Source: Cunninghamia lanceolata (taxonomy: Eukaryota; Streptophyta; Pinopsida; Cupressales; Cupressaceae). Taken from it: a stretch of 64,000 nucleotides of DNA. The notes beneath the pieces are model-generated. The model was not told the DNA's origin and did not search any database. It saw only the letters and a program-made list of their open reading frames with translations. The stretch is from contig BSBN01000860.1 in NCBI GenBank assembly GCA_027924645.1, forward strand, positions 3,844,001-3,908,000, given 5' to 3'. Both the position numbers and the translations under genes were made by a program. The number at the start of each line of letters is the position of its first letter. Position 1 is the first letter of the stretch. Positions 37,752-48,247 of the stretch are shown here, piece after piece.

Positions 37752-38300
37752 TAGCCGATGGATTAGAGTGTTGAGTGTGTGTGTGGTGTGTGAATATGAA
37801 GTGCGTGCGAAAAGAGCAAGATAGAAGTGTGAAAGAGAAGAGATCTAAGATCTAGATTATGGCAGAGAAATAAACAGGGCAGAATAAAGAGAAGTGTATC
37901 AAGTCGGTATTCTTTGCTTAACCGGAACTGAATCTTTGCATCGGTAGATGCTAATTATCAGTTCAAACACATTGTAATCTTCTTCCTAAAGGTAGTGAGC
38001 CTTCTTTTGAGTAGTGAGCCCAAATGCATGTGCATTCTCCATTTGTAATACTTTTAACAGAGTATAATATTTGTGGGTTAACCCCCACTATGGTTTTTCC
38101 CTTAACCGGGTTTCCACGTCAAAATCTTGGTGGCAAGTGTGTTATTTATGTTTCTGCTCATGTATTATTAATTCTTGCTTTTCATGATTATGTCCTTAAT
38201 CTGTTAAGAAGTGGTAAAGAAGAATTAACTACAGCAAGCTTTTAAATTTTTAAGACAACTGATTCACCCCCCCTCTTAGTTGTCAACCCTAATTCCAAAA
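37752..38300 (+). repeat. 3' LTR of element A, right piece
   Basis: 549 bp continuing the match to 24041-24620, with one deletion of about 31 bp. It ends TAATTCCAAAA (CA mutated to AA), then Copia B integrase resumes. Confidence 0.93.
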
Positions 38301-39688
38301 AGTTTTTTGTTGTGAAACATATGCACATGTGCCTAAGGAGAAGAGAACAAAGTTAGATTCTAAGGATGTCAAATGTATCTTCATCGGCTACAACTATGGT
38401 GTGAAAGGATACAAGCTTTGGGACCCTGTTGCATACAAGGTAATTTATTCCAGAAGTGTTATTTTTAGAGAGACTAGATCTTCTCTTATTCATTTTCAGC
38501 TAAAACAAATTAAAGTAACTAAATAGAAAAGGATGTGATTCAACTTCCTGCTATGCTTGAGAAAGTTGAATCGAGGCCCCAAGATAGACAAGAAGTTGAG
38601 GAGAGCTCATCAAACTCTGAATCTTTAGAAGAGGAAGAAGAGGAGGAAGAAGTGGAAGAACCTCCACCTTAGCTTGTTCGAAGGTCTACAAGGCATAGGC
38701 AACCACTAGAATGGTATGGGTATTCACTTGATGATTAGAAATGTATATTTTCTTTAAATAGTAACATTGATGAACAAAAATATGTGCAAGAGGCTTTAGG
38801 TATGAATGATGCAAAGTCTTGGAAAATTGCCATGGATGAAGAAATGGCAGCCCTTGAAAGAAATGATACATGGGACTTAGTACCATTTCCTAATGGACGG
38901 AAACCTGTTGGATGTAAATGGGTGTTTGAGAAAAGATTGGTTCAGATGGAAATGTTGAAAAGTATAAGGCACAGTTGGTTGCGAAGGGATACTCTTAGGT
39001 TGAGGGTATTGATTACGGTGAGATCTTTTCTCCTGTTTCTAAAATGACATCCATTTGATTTTTATTATCTATTGTAGTAGCTTATGACCTAGAGGTCAAA
39101 AAAATGGATGCGAAAACTATCTTCCTTCATGGTGATTTGGACTATGTCTAGTGAAAGGTAAAAGCAAGTTGGTTTGTAAGTTAAATAAGTCTCTGTATGG
39201 CCTTAAACAAAGTCCTAGGATGTAGTACTGGAAGTTTGATACTTATGTGTTGAGTTTGGGATTTATACAATCTAAATCTGATCACTGTGTGTATTTTAAA
39301 TCTAATGGCGATTGTTTCCTAGTAATTGCTTTATATGTTGATGATGTGTTGTTTATTGGGAAAGGCAAAGGTTTGATTATAGAATTGAAATCTCAACTCT
39401 CTACAAAATTTGAAATGAAAGATCTTGGTGCAGAAAAACACATACTTGGGATTGAGATTAGAAGAGATTGTGAGAACAAAAAGCTATGGCTAGGCTAGAG
39501 TAAGTATGTTTGTTCAGTTTTGCAAAGGTTTAACATGCAGGATTGTAAACCACTTTGTGTTCCTGTTACTTTGGGAACAAAGCTCTCTATTTCACAATGT
39601 CCTATATCCCCATTGGAGATGGAAGACATGAGTAGAGTGCCTCACTAGAGTGCTATTGGAAGCTTAATGTATGCTATGGTTTGTACAA
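38301..39688 (+). pseudogene. pol: Copia B pol, 3' part: integrase end and RT
   Basis: Resumes B's integrase (VFCCETYAHVPKEKRTKLDS, then GYNYGVKGYKLWDPVAYKV). An acidic linker follows (about 38560-38680). RT starts near 38790 (WKIAMDEEMAALERNDTWDL, VGCKWVFEKR). After several frameshifts and stops, an open piece at 39247-39498 holds the catalytic YVDD in IALYVDDVLFIG and MKDLGAEKHILGIEI. It ends at SLMYAMVCTR, where a Pro-Asp-Ile block should follow, because another element starts at 39689. RNase H is absent. Confidence 0.9.
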
Positions 39689-39990
39689 GGGTTCCTGCAA
39701 GAAGTTGGGTCCAAATGTAGGGGAAGTCGCACGGATGAAAAAAATACTAATAGGAATGGGTACCCATTTTAAAAGAAATGGGTACCCATTTAGGAACAGG
39801 AACTCGAACCTAAATGGGTACATATTTAGTAACAGGTACCTGTTTAGGAATGGGTGCTTGAGCCTAAACAAGTACCTATTACTAAATGGGTGCGTGTTAC
39901 TAAATAGGTACGTGTTACTAAATAGGTACATGTTACTAAACGGGTACCTGTTTCTTAAATGGATTTAATTTTTAAAAAAGCCCCTGTGGG
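39689..39990. mobile_element. Transposon terminus with GGTACC palindromes, copy 1
   Basis: GGGTTCCTGCAAGAA... to ...CCCCTGTGGG is homologous to 51932-52108. Both share GTCC-A-AT-TAGGGGAAGTCGC and a GAGCCTAAA block. Copy 1 has an expanded run of ATGGGTACCCATTT-like units (about 39755-39955), each nearly self-complementary. It interrupts Copia B's RT, so it is younger than B. It is itself cut at 39990 by the LTR at 39991. It may be the 5' end of the element that carries the gene at 45612. Confidence 0.65.
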
Positions 39991-40694
39991 TGTTAGGAAT
40001 TTGCAAGTCTTATTAAACCAATTCCACATAACCCAATAGAAGAAACAAGATGCAAAAACAACCATAATGTAAAAGATCAATGAACAAGCAACAAGGAAAC
40101 ACAAGATATACCTTGGGAAAACCCTTTTCAGGGAAAAACCCAACCTCCAAAAGCATCCATGCTCACATGTATTATTCAGCAATGAAACATTACAATACAA
40201 TCTCTGAGCCTCCATGAATACCTCTGAATCATGAAGCACCTCCAATGTAGCCTCCATGTGTACAGGCATGAATCCACACATCACCTGCCATGCTTTATAA
40301 TCTACACTTACAGGAGGGAGCTCAATACAATGGCAGCCTCTCACAAAACCTCTATTCACCTACAATGAAATATCCAGCCAACCTCAAATAATAAAATTAT
40401 GTTTGCTTTTATAATATAAGATCACACATTACATTGAGAAAACCATGTGCCCCAAACCAATGGCTTACACAAAACCACTTGACCCCACATTTGACTATTG
40501 GTACTAATTTTCCCAATAAATCAAATAATACAAATAATATCCCAATGTTACAATACAACATTAAGTGGACCTAAATAATTACATAGTGTGATTAACCACA
40601 CCACCTAGGTGCATCACAACTAAATAATTATTTAATTACAACATTATAAAAATATATCAAAATATGCAATGGTGTACAACACCATATCCCAACA
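39991..40694 (-). repeat. LTR of another Copia-like element (F), minus orientation
   Basis: In + orientation it runs TGTTAGGAATTTGC to TATCCCAACA, 704 bp. It contains a cluster typical of LTR 3' regions (TTGGGAAAACCC, AGGGAAAAACCC). TTCTCCCACTTGT follows, which on the minus strand is a polypurine-like ACAAGTGGGAGAA. Only one LTR was found in the window. Confidence 0.6.
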
Positions 40695-42430
40695 TTCTCC
40701 CACTTGTTGTATACATTGCATAAGGGTCAATCAATGAAATACATCATCATAGGCAAACATGAAATCACATGAATCTCCAAAATGCTCTCGTGCTCCATCA
40801 AGATACCTGCAATAAAATCAAAGTGATCACCATCTCGAGTAAGAACTCTTGTCATCCTCTATTGTGCCACCTATGGAAGAAAAGGAACATGCCAAGGTGA
40901 AGATGCACCAATCCAAAGAACACAAGCATCAAATCCAAGTGATAACATAAGGTTCCAAGCTGTTCTCAAAAGAAAAAAACCCACATGACTGGAAATAGTA
41001 CCCACAGTATATGCTAATGCATCCAACCATCCATACCTCATAGGTATCAACAACATCAATAAACTCATGCCAATAACATATCCAACCCATATACTGCAAT
41101 AACAAGCTTCATGTATAAAACCTATCAATGAAGAACACATACATCTAGGAACTCCCACTGCATGGGCAATGTCAAATTTGAAAATAGATCCAAGGCATAC
41201 CAAGTCTATCAATCAACACTCAAACCAAGGTGTGGCTAATCAACAAGCCAATGTAGTACCAATAACAATCATAATGATCCACACATGCATTATAAAACAT
41301 TGTATACTCTCTCACAACATGTCACCATAACTCTCCCAAGTCCAACCATATCACATGATCCTCTAGGAAGTAGCCATAAGATGAAGAGAGAAAACCTATA
41401 AATCAGAATGTCCTTCTACAAACACCTCAAAGTACTAACCTGTGTCAAGTATGATCTCCTCTACAACCCCAAATGAAAAGCCTCAACAACACCCAACCAT
41501 TCAATCTCATAAGATCAAATGAACATATATAACATGCAACCAAGATGGATGTAATCCTCTCTAATCAAGGTAGATCAAACTCATAAACATTCCATAACCA
41601 GGAATAAGCCCAATCACATCTCCTAAACTCCTCATAATGAACATCATAAATCAAACCATACGAACAAGAAGATAACCATGCTAACATCCCTCAAATGAAC
41701 CCTCCAGAACCAATAACTGTAGCTCAAGATCCATATCTATGAGAAGATGAAACATAAAGTAAAACACATCTAAAAGGATGGGCGATACCTCATAGATGTT
41801 AAACTGTCAGTAGACCAAGAGTGGGGAATGAGAATGCTCCTCCAGGATACACCAAGCCACAATGACTCTCTCCAAGAACAATCTCCTCTAGGTCCATAAT
41901 GAACTCACATCCATATCCAGGTGTAAGGCTCCTCGGTCTATCTACTAAAATCTCCAATGAGTAACTGTCTCAACAATTGTCTCTAATCACAAGAGAACTC
42001 CCACCTCACCTAAGTCTCCAAGTATCCATGAGCACCTATAACCAACCAATACATGCCAAACTCCAAATGCAACATAGCACCATCATGAAGTAATCAAGTA
42101 GATGATCAAAGTACTCAATATCAAGAGAACAAACAAGACCACTTTCAATGCTCCTACTACACAACTACATAGTCAAGAAGCCCATCATGACATCATGATC
42201 TAACCATCTCCTCTAAAGAGATCACATGCAACAAAGCAAACAATGATGCATACATCATGTCTCAAGAGAACCTGTATCATGCCAAAACTCTAATCTGTCA
42301 TCAAGAATCAAGACACAATATCAACATCTCTAAGTCAAGGATAAACATATCAAACTGACAAATCATAAACTTGACACCTCAGAGTAAAAGCACAAAGTTG
42401 TGTCACACTTTCGACCAACAAAATAATTTA
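40695..42430 (-). other. Probable non-coding interior of element F
   Basis: CA-rich on the + strand with no sustained frame. One 113-codon minus-strand frame (41212-40871) contains DIAHAVG, reminiscent of the end of Copia RT, but nothing else matches. Either a very decayed pol or a non-coding interior. No second LTR or PBS was recognised. Confidence 0.4.
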
Positions 42431-42860
42431 GAGCGAGTCATTTTCGAGTGAGTCAATTTGGGGGCGAGATAGTTTCGCTTGAATACATGTAGCAACTGTG
42501 TGGTGCATATGTGGCAAGCTATTTTTGGGTGAGTCAATCTGGAGGTGAGATAGTTTTGCCTGAAATTATGCTGTTAAAAATTAAAAAAAATGAAATTGCC
42601 ACATTTCACGGTGGCCTTTTTCTAACACTGACAATGACCTAGGGTTTGAAACATTTTTGTGCGAAGGACGTCCGGGCGCCACCTTTTGCAACAGTCTCGT
42701 CAACTAGGTATGCCATCTTCACCTTGGCATGCATAAATTCTATCAAACATTTTGTATGCCACGATGTATCTAGATCTTCGCCTTGGCATTTTCTATCAAA
42801 GATTTTTTATGGCAAGATGTATAGTTTTGTCAAACATTTTTTATGGCACGATGTATAGTT
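42431..42860. repeat. Short local duplications
   Basis: A roughly 90-bp unit (GAGTCAAT..GAGATAGTTT) is present twice at about 42440-42565. A roughly 33-bp unit (TTTTTATGGCA-GATGTATAG) recurs at about 42720-42865. No coding signal. Confidence 0.6.
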
Positions 42861-42934
42861 TAGTGTTCGAAATAAACCTGCACCTTATATGATTGTATGT
42901 GCAAGTAAAATGGGTTTGTAAAATTTCATTAAAA

Positions 42935-45270
42935 AAATATATCAAAATTTGAAATCATTCTAGAGAGAATTTATGCATAAATTCTTCTTTATTGAATTTT
43001 GTGCATAGGTTTTTATCAAGGTTGTGGTGATGGAAAATTAATCACAATTTGAAACCATTCAAGAAAGAATTTGTGCATAAGTTATTGGAAAGGTTGTGGC
43101 ACGATCAGAAGTAGCAAGTGGCTGATGGCTGTTGGGTTGGAGTCAGTTCACACATAAAATAGGTCAAATCAAGTGCTACAACAATGCAGGACATGCACTT
43201 TTATCCCTTGTAAGGTTATCCATTCAAATTTTCCCATCAAATGCTAGGGAACATGGCTTAAATACTATATGACAGTTATCTATTCAATACTGCCTTTAAA
43301 ATACTATGACAGTTATCTATATAAATAACCAAATATATATATCAATATAATCCCATATAAATTTTGACAGTTTGTCCAAAATCTCTCCTTTCATATGAAT
43401 TTTGACAGTTTGTCCAAAATCTCTCCTTTCATATGATACAGTCTTTTTAAAATTTTGATTGTATTTTATAGTAAAAATGTATGATACAGTAAAAATTTCA
43501 ATACTGCCTTTAAAATGATAGTCTTTTGCAAGTGGTTGATGGCTACTGGGTGGGAGTTAGTTCACACATAAAATACGTCAAATCAAGTGCTACAACAATG
43601 TAGGACATGCACTTTTATCCCTTGTAAGGTTATCCATTCAAAATTTCCCATCAAATGCTAGGGAACATGGCTTATTTTTACTATGACAGTTATTTCTTCA
43701 ATACTGCCTTTAAAATACTATTTTTAGATAAAGCAAAATGCAAAATATAAAATTAAATTCTCAATTCAAATACACCAGACTCAAATTTCTTCCAATGTTG
43801 GATAGGGTCTAGTTCACTACCAGAATCACCCTGTCCTCAACCTTGGGCTCAAAGTCAACAATATGAGTTAAATCTAGTAAAAAAATCCCAACACTTTCCC
43901 ACCAACATTCTTTCTCCTAGCCTCATCATGGTCCATGATGCCAGCAGATGTGGTCAAGATAATGAAACCAAACTGCCAAGATGGAAGCAATCTAGCAGTC
44001 CATGATTTAATTTCTTTCACCCCAACATCAAATCAAGGACTTATAACACCACATTTATTGAGCCTTCTATTGAGCTCTACAACAATCTTTCCAGATTGAT
44101 GATCATCAACAAGTTCATTTATTCTCCAATATAGCCATGTTTTTGCATGACTTGGAGAAACTTAATGATGACTTTTGATGATGGCCTGATCATCACTTGG
44201 TGCTTCCCACATTTTTCTGCATTGTACATGCTCCTAAGAGCATCATTCAAAATGCTAATCCTCACCATTGTAACTTATCCTCGTATTGGATGGGCTGAAG
44301 CCTTTAAAATATTATGACATACCTTAGGATAAATAGATTATATAAATAACCAAATATATATATCAACATAATCCCATAGAAATTTTGACAGTTTGTCCAA
44401 AATCTCTCCTTTCATATGATATAGTCTTTTTAAAATTTTGATTGTATTTTACAGTTAAAATTTGAAACCATTCAAGAAAGAATTTGTACATAAGTTATTG
44501 GAAAGGTTGTGGTACGATCAGAAGTAGCAAGTGGCTGATGGCTATTGGGTGGGAGTCAGTTCACACATAAAACAGGTCAAATCAAGTGCTATAGCAATGC
44601 AGGACGTGCACTTTTATCCCTTGTAAGGTTATCCATTCAAATTTGCCCATCAAACGCTAGGGAACACGGCTTAAATACTATGACACAATCTTTTAAAATT
44701 TTGATTGTATTTTACAGTAAAAATTATTTGACAGTTGTATATAGCTGTATTTAGCCATTTTTGCTATAAAATACAATCAAAATTTTAAAAAGACTGTATC
44801 ATATGAAAGGAAAGATTTTGGACAAACTGTCAAAATTTACATAGGATTATGCTAATATATATATATCTAATTTTTATATAATCTATTTATACTAAGGTAT
44901 GTCATAGTATTTTAAAGGCAACATTGAATAGATAACTATCATAAAAAAATATATCAAAATTTGAAATCATTGGACAGAGAGAATTTGTGCATAAATTCTT
45001 CTTTATTAAATTTTTTGTATAAGTTTTTATCAAGGTTGTGGTGATGGAAAATTAATCACAATTTGAAACCATTCAAGAAAGCATTTTTGCATAAGTTATT
45101 GGAAAGGTTGTGGTGATCAGAAGTAGCAAGTGGCTGATGGCTGCTGGGTGGGAGTCAGTTCACACATAATTTACAGGTCAAATCAAGTGCCACAGCAATG
45201 CAGGATGTGCACTTTTATCCCTTGTAAGGTTATCCATTCAAATTTGCCCATCAAATGCTAGGGAATAACA
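42935..45270. repeat. Mosaic of direct and inverted repeat blocks
   Basis: A roughly 150-bp block (GCAAGTGGCTGATGGCT ... GCTAGGGAACA) occurs at about 43110-43260, 43529-43672, 44526-44675 and 45126-45270. A block starting AAATATATCAAAATTTGAAA occurs at 42935 and 44947. A third block (GACAGTTTGTCCAAAATCTC) lies at 43369 and 43405 as a 36-bp tandem pair and at 44386, and inverted at about 44815. Arms 44301-44460 and 44755-44935 form a long inverted repeat. No TIR or coding capacity identified. Confidence 0.75.
43874..44268 (-). pseudogene. RPS15A: 40S ribosomal protein S15a (uS8) processed pseudogene
   Basis: The minus strand reads from ATG at 44268 to TAG at 43874, full length for the 130-residue family and without introns. 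[26 protein letters not shown] and [12 protein letters not shown] match the N-terminal half. After a 2-base insertion the frame resumes as [20 protein letters not shown], then a CGA-to-TGA stop, and [20 protein letters not shown] and GFFY at the end. The parent protein is part of the small ribosomal subunit. Flanking 16-bp direct repeats at 43706-43721 and 44300-44315 (one mismatch) mark retrotransposition, probably LINE-driven. Confidence 0.93.
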
Positions 45271-45611
45271 TGGTTAAAGAAGGAAACAACATACACTAGA
45301 TATATACTAAATTTGGTTGTCATGTCAATATGAGCTACATGCTACATGTGACTTTAAATTTGGATTTTCTATGCATTCCTAGTTCTGTGTTTTATGGTTG
45401 ATTCAGATTTGGTTTATAGGCCTATTATTTATGTATTTGCAAGCATCTAAGGTCCAAGTTTATTTAAGAAGCACGTGTACATTTATATCATGAATTTTTT
45501 AAAGATGTATAAAGTAGTTGGAAAATTTATATGCAGGTTTATTTACATCATGACATACAATATGTTTGATAGAAAAATTAATTATCATACTATAGATAAA
45601 TTTAGGTCCAC
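45271..45611. other. AT-rich sequence before gene 1
   Basis: No motif except a possible acceptor (TTTAG) directly before GTCCACATGG at 45601-45614. Probably intronic or leader sequence of the gene that follows. Confidence 0.4.
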
Positions 45612-47148
45612 ATGGATGATCAATCATCACATCAATCAAATCAATCAGGTCAACCTGGCAATAGTGATAATTCTACATTAATATGCTAACACCATTCAAA
45701 GGTTTGAAAGAGCTTTGGATGAACTAAATAGTTCTATTCACAATACACCAAACCTCTTAGGTAGAGACAGGTTGGTTAGGATTAGGGATGAGATCACACG
45801 TATGATCCAAGTTGTTCGATCATACAATCCCTATGATGACATTAGTGTTGACAAGTTCTATGCATCGCTTTCTCAAAGTGTTGTTGGCTAGGAGAAATGG
45901 TTATCTATTTCTAGGCTGGTTTTAGTAGATAATGTTCTTAGGATGTTCCCTTCTTATAGGGGAAAAGAGAGAGTGAGAGGCTATTCTCCCACCAAGTGTG
46001 TGGATGCAGTTGTTGGTCCTTTCATCTATCCTAGGTTTTTGGCATCTCATCACCAATGGCCAAACAATGATGAGTTACCATTGTATTTTTGCAAACAATT
46101 ATATGCAGAGTTCCATTTAGATTTATCTGTCAATTATACATCTTTCCCTAAACATGCTGGTCAGGGGAAAGGGAGGTTTGTAGAGAGACCTAAGTATAGA
46201 AGAGCAGATGTGCCACCTCTTCAAAACAAGAGGTCTATAGTTGGCCCAAATCTTTTGGTTCTTCCAAAACATACAGAACTAGCAAATGTCGCCCAACTAG
46301 CATTGACCCCCTCAAGATGCAAGTTTTTTGAGAGCATGGCGACTATTGCCACTAATGTTGATCAGTTGTCATCTGATCATGTTGGTAGGTATTTGTTACG
46401 CCCGAGGATTGACATTCCACCCACTAAGGCCACATCAACCAAATATTCAGATCATTACATTCGTGTTGATATACCATCACCACAGGATGTGGCACAGATT
46501 AGTGGAGAGAGTGCTTTGCAGAATATGACTAGATGCCTAGCCAGTGATTTATTAGATTCATACCAGTTCATCAGCGGTTAGTATGGGATCCCACTTGATG
46601 TTGTATCCTCACATCTCGAGCAACATTTTGGTAGACAGAGGAGCCATGGTGAGTCAGGTTCACAGGGTTTGGGGGGACATCAGGATGTTCCAGTTGGTCC
46701 TACAGGCTCTGCCCCTCTGCATGTTCTAGTTGGTCCTAAGATTGAGGTTACTACACATAATGTTATGGGAGGTGAGTATAACAGGCTTCTTTTCGGCACT
46801 GATACTGCACCATCTACACATGTATCATTGTCTCTCCATGATTCTGACCTCAGTGGGATTGGGAGGGCCTTTGCTAGTGTAGTTGAGGTACAATTTATTT
46901 AAAAATTATAATCTAAATTCATAAATTATATATTTAAAAATTATAAGTTCAATTTTAAATAAAATCACATACATTGAAGCTCTGACTCTTGATTACAATC
47001 TTAAATGTAAATGTGTATTAGACACAAGCTATTGGTTTACAACATGGATATGGAGATTTGCATCATGTTGGCGATCCTAGTCATCATCATGAGGTATTTA
47101 AAAACTAGGTCTGTATATCACATGTACATATAAGTTTGATTTAAGTGT

Positions 47149-47182
<34 letters not shown>

Positions 47183-47547
47183 CAAGTTAACTTTCTACAT
47201 ACAAACATCAAGTGTATGTAAGTTTTCTAACTAAATACACATATGCTTATATATTGTATGAACACATGTCATTTATAGGTTACAGGATCAGGTCATGCTT
47301 CTATTGAGACTCCTCTACATGATGCAGATCGTGTATGTCAGGTAATTTAGATTTGTCAAGTATTATTTATTTATTTAAAATCAAAACAAATTATATTTGT
47401 ACATGTATATATATAGAATTTGAAAATTTTATGGTGTTTCATGTGCAGACCCCGGCCCACAACTCAGCAAAATGCTCGGGTCACAGATCAGTCGAGGGCT
47501 CCAATCAGGGATCAAGATGTCACAGCTCGAGACACAGCTCAAGATAA
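45612..47547 (+). pseudogene. Multi-exon transposon-like gene 1, family shared with gene 2
   Basis: Exon 1 runs 45612-46887 (MDDQSSHQSNQ...; a frameshift near 45683 leads to NTIQRFERALDELN; stops near 45892 and 46579). Exon 2 is 47022-47093 (24 codons), exon 3 is 47279-47341 or 47285-47341, and exon 4 starts at 47449 and ends near 47547. All have AG/GT borders and lie between complete codons. The protein resembles gene 2: MDDQS start, VVRSYN versus SVRSID, and DELPLYFCKQLYAEFHLDLS versus CEVPLYFLRKLWVEFQLGQK. The family is unknown to me, with no catalytic triad seen. A transposon-encoded DNA-binding or accessory protein is an inference. The last exon's frame is ambiguous. Confidence 0.55.
47148..47182. 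repeat. (AC)n/(AT)n microsatellite
   Basis: About 14 AC dinucleotides followed by four AT, inside an intron of gene 1. Confidence 0.95.
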
Positions 47548-48247
47548 AGCGAGGCTCAATCCACTCGTAGAGCGAGACATTCATGTGTCGTTATTATGAT
47601 TAAGATGTTTTATATTTACAGTAAATTTGGACATTATGACTTACATGTTATTATATTTTATCTTAGAGACGTTTTTATGAGTCACATGCTTTATATTTAT
47701 ATTTTTGAAATTTATAATATGACTTCCATGCTTTATAAGTTACTGTTATTTTTCCGTTTATCTAAATTTCTAAATGTGTCCTAATTAGGCTATATTCCTA
47801 ATCTAAAATAAGATTAAGTTGGGAAATAGAAAATGTTCATATAGGAAGATATCTAAGAAAATGAAGTACATATTTAAACCTAGTAAAATTAGAAACTACC
47901 TAGAATTTAGCTAAAGTTGCTAGATTTAACAAACTTAAATTATTTTTAAAAACCGTAAATCTAACAAAACATATCTATTAATAAATATAAAGTCCACTAT
48001 CTCATATATTAAATTATAAAAGTGGGCAATATGGCTTCAGTCAAGGTTATTTTTCCATTAATGATCTTCATTTTGAGAATGATAGTGTTGTTGTATATCT
48101 CTCAAAAAAATTCAAATTGGCTAATGAAGGTAAACATTTCGACTGCCTCCTTTAAATTACAACTCAATAAATAAAAAGTATAGAAGTAGCAATGATTTAT
48201 TTCAAGTCCCAAGGAAACTCTAATATACTCTCAATGAACATGCACAT
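47548..48247. other. AT-rich stretch, no gene recognised
   Basis: No ORF or repeat stands out. It may be the 3' flank of gene 1. Confidence 0.5.

Larger units (their letters stand above)
23478..38300 (+). mobile_element. Copia-type element A lacking pol, inserted in Copia B
   Basis: Full structure on the + strand: LTR 23478-24620, PBS, ORF1 (gag-like), ORF2 (unknown), PPT, and 3' LTR split into 29889-30451 and 37752-38300 by element C. LTRs are roughly 93% alike. The flanking duplication is imperfect (AGATT at 23473-23477, AGTTT at 38301-38305). Nothing resembling protease, integrase, RT or RNase H lies between 24690 and 29529. It must have relied on enzymes from another element, so it is non-autonomous despite its large coding capacity. 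Confidence 0.9.
20632..39688 (+). mobile_element. Copia retrotransposon B, split by element A and 3' truncated
   Basis: Left part 20632-23477 contains 5' LTR, PBS, gag, protease and most of integrase. Right part 38301-39688 contains the rest of integrase and RT. The reading frame joins across the insertion: ...KKPSLRHLR on the left and VFCCETYAHVPKEK on the right, the normal order in Copia integrases. RNase H and the 3' LTR are missing, because the sequence switches after YAMVCTR to the terminus at 39689. This is the oldest layer of the nest. Confidence 0.9.

Noticed and set aside
40871..41212. Minus-strand frame of 113 codons containing DIAHAVG, as at the end of Copia RT
   Set aside because: No further RT or RNase H motif follows (no S-x-DWAG, no LSTTEAEY-like block). 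Position and orientation fit element F, but one short match is not enough to call pol.
43290..43445. tRNA or snRNA gene inside the repeat mosaic
   Set aside because: No cloverleaf, A/B box or plant USE/TATA arrangement could be found.
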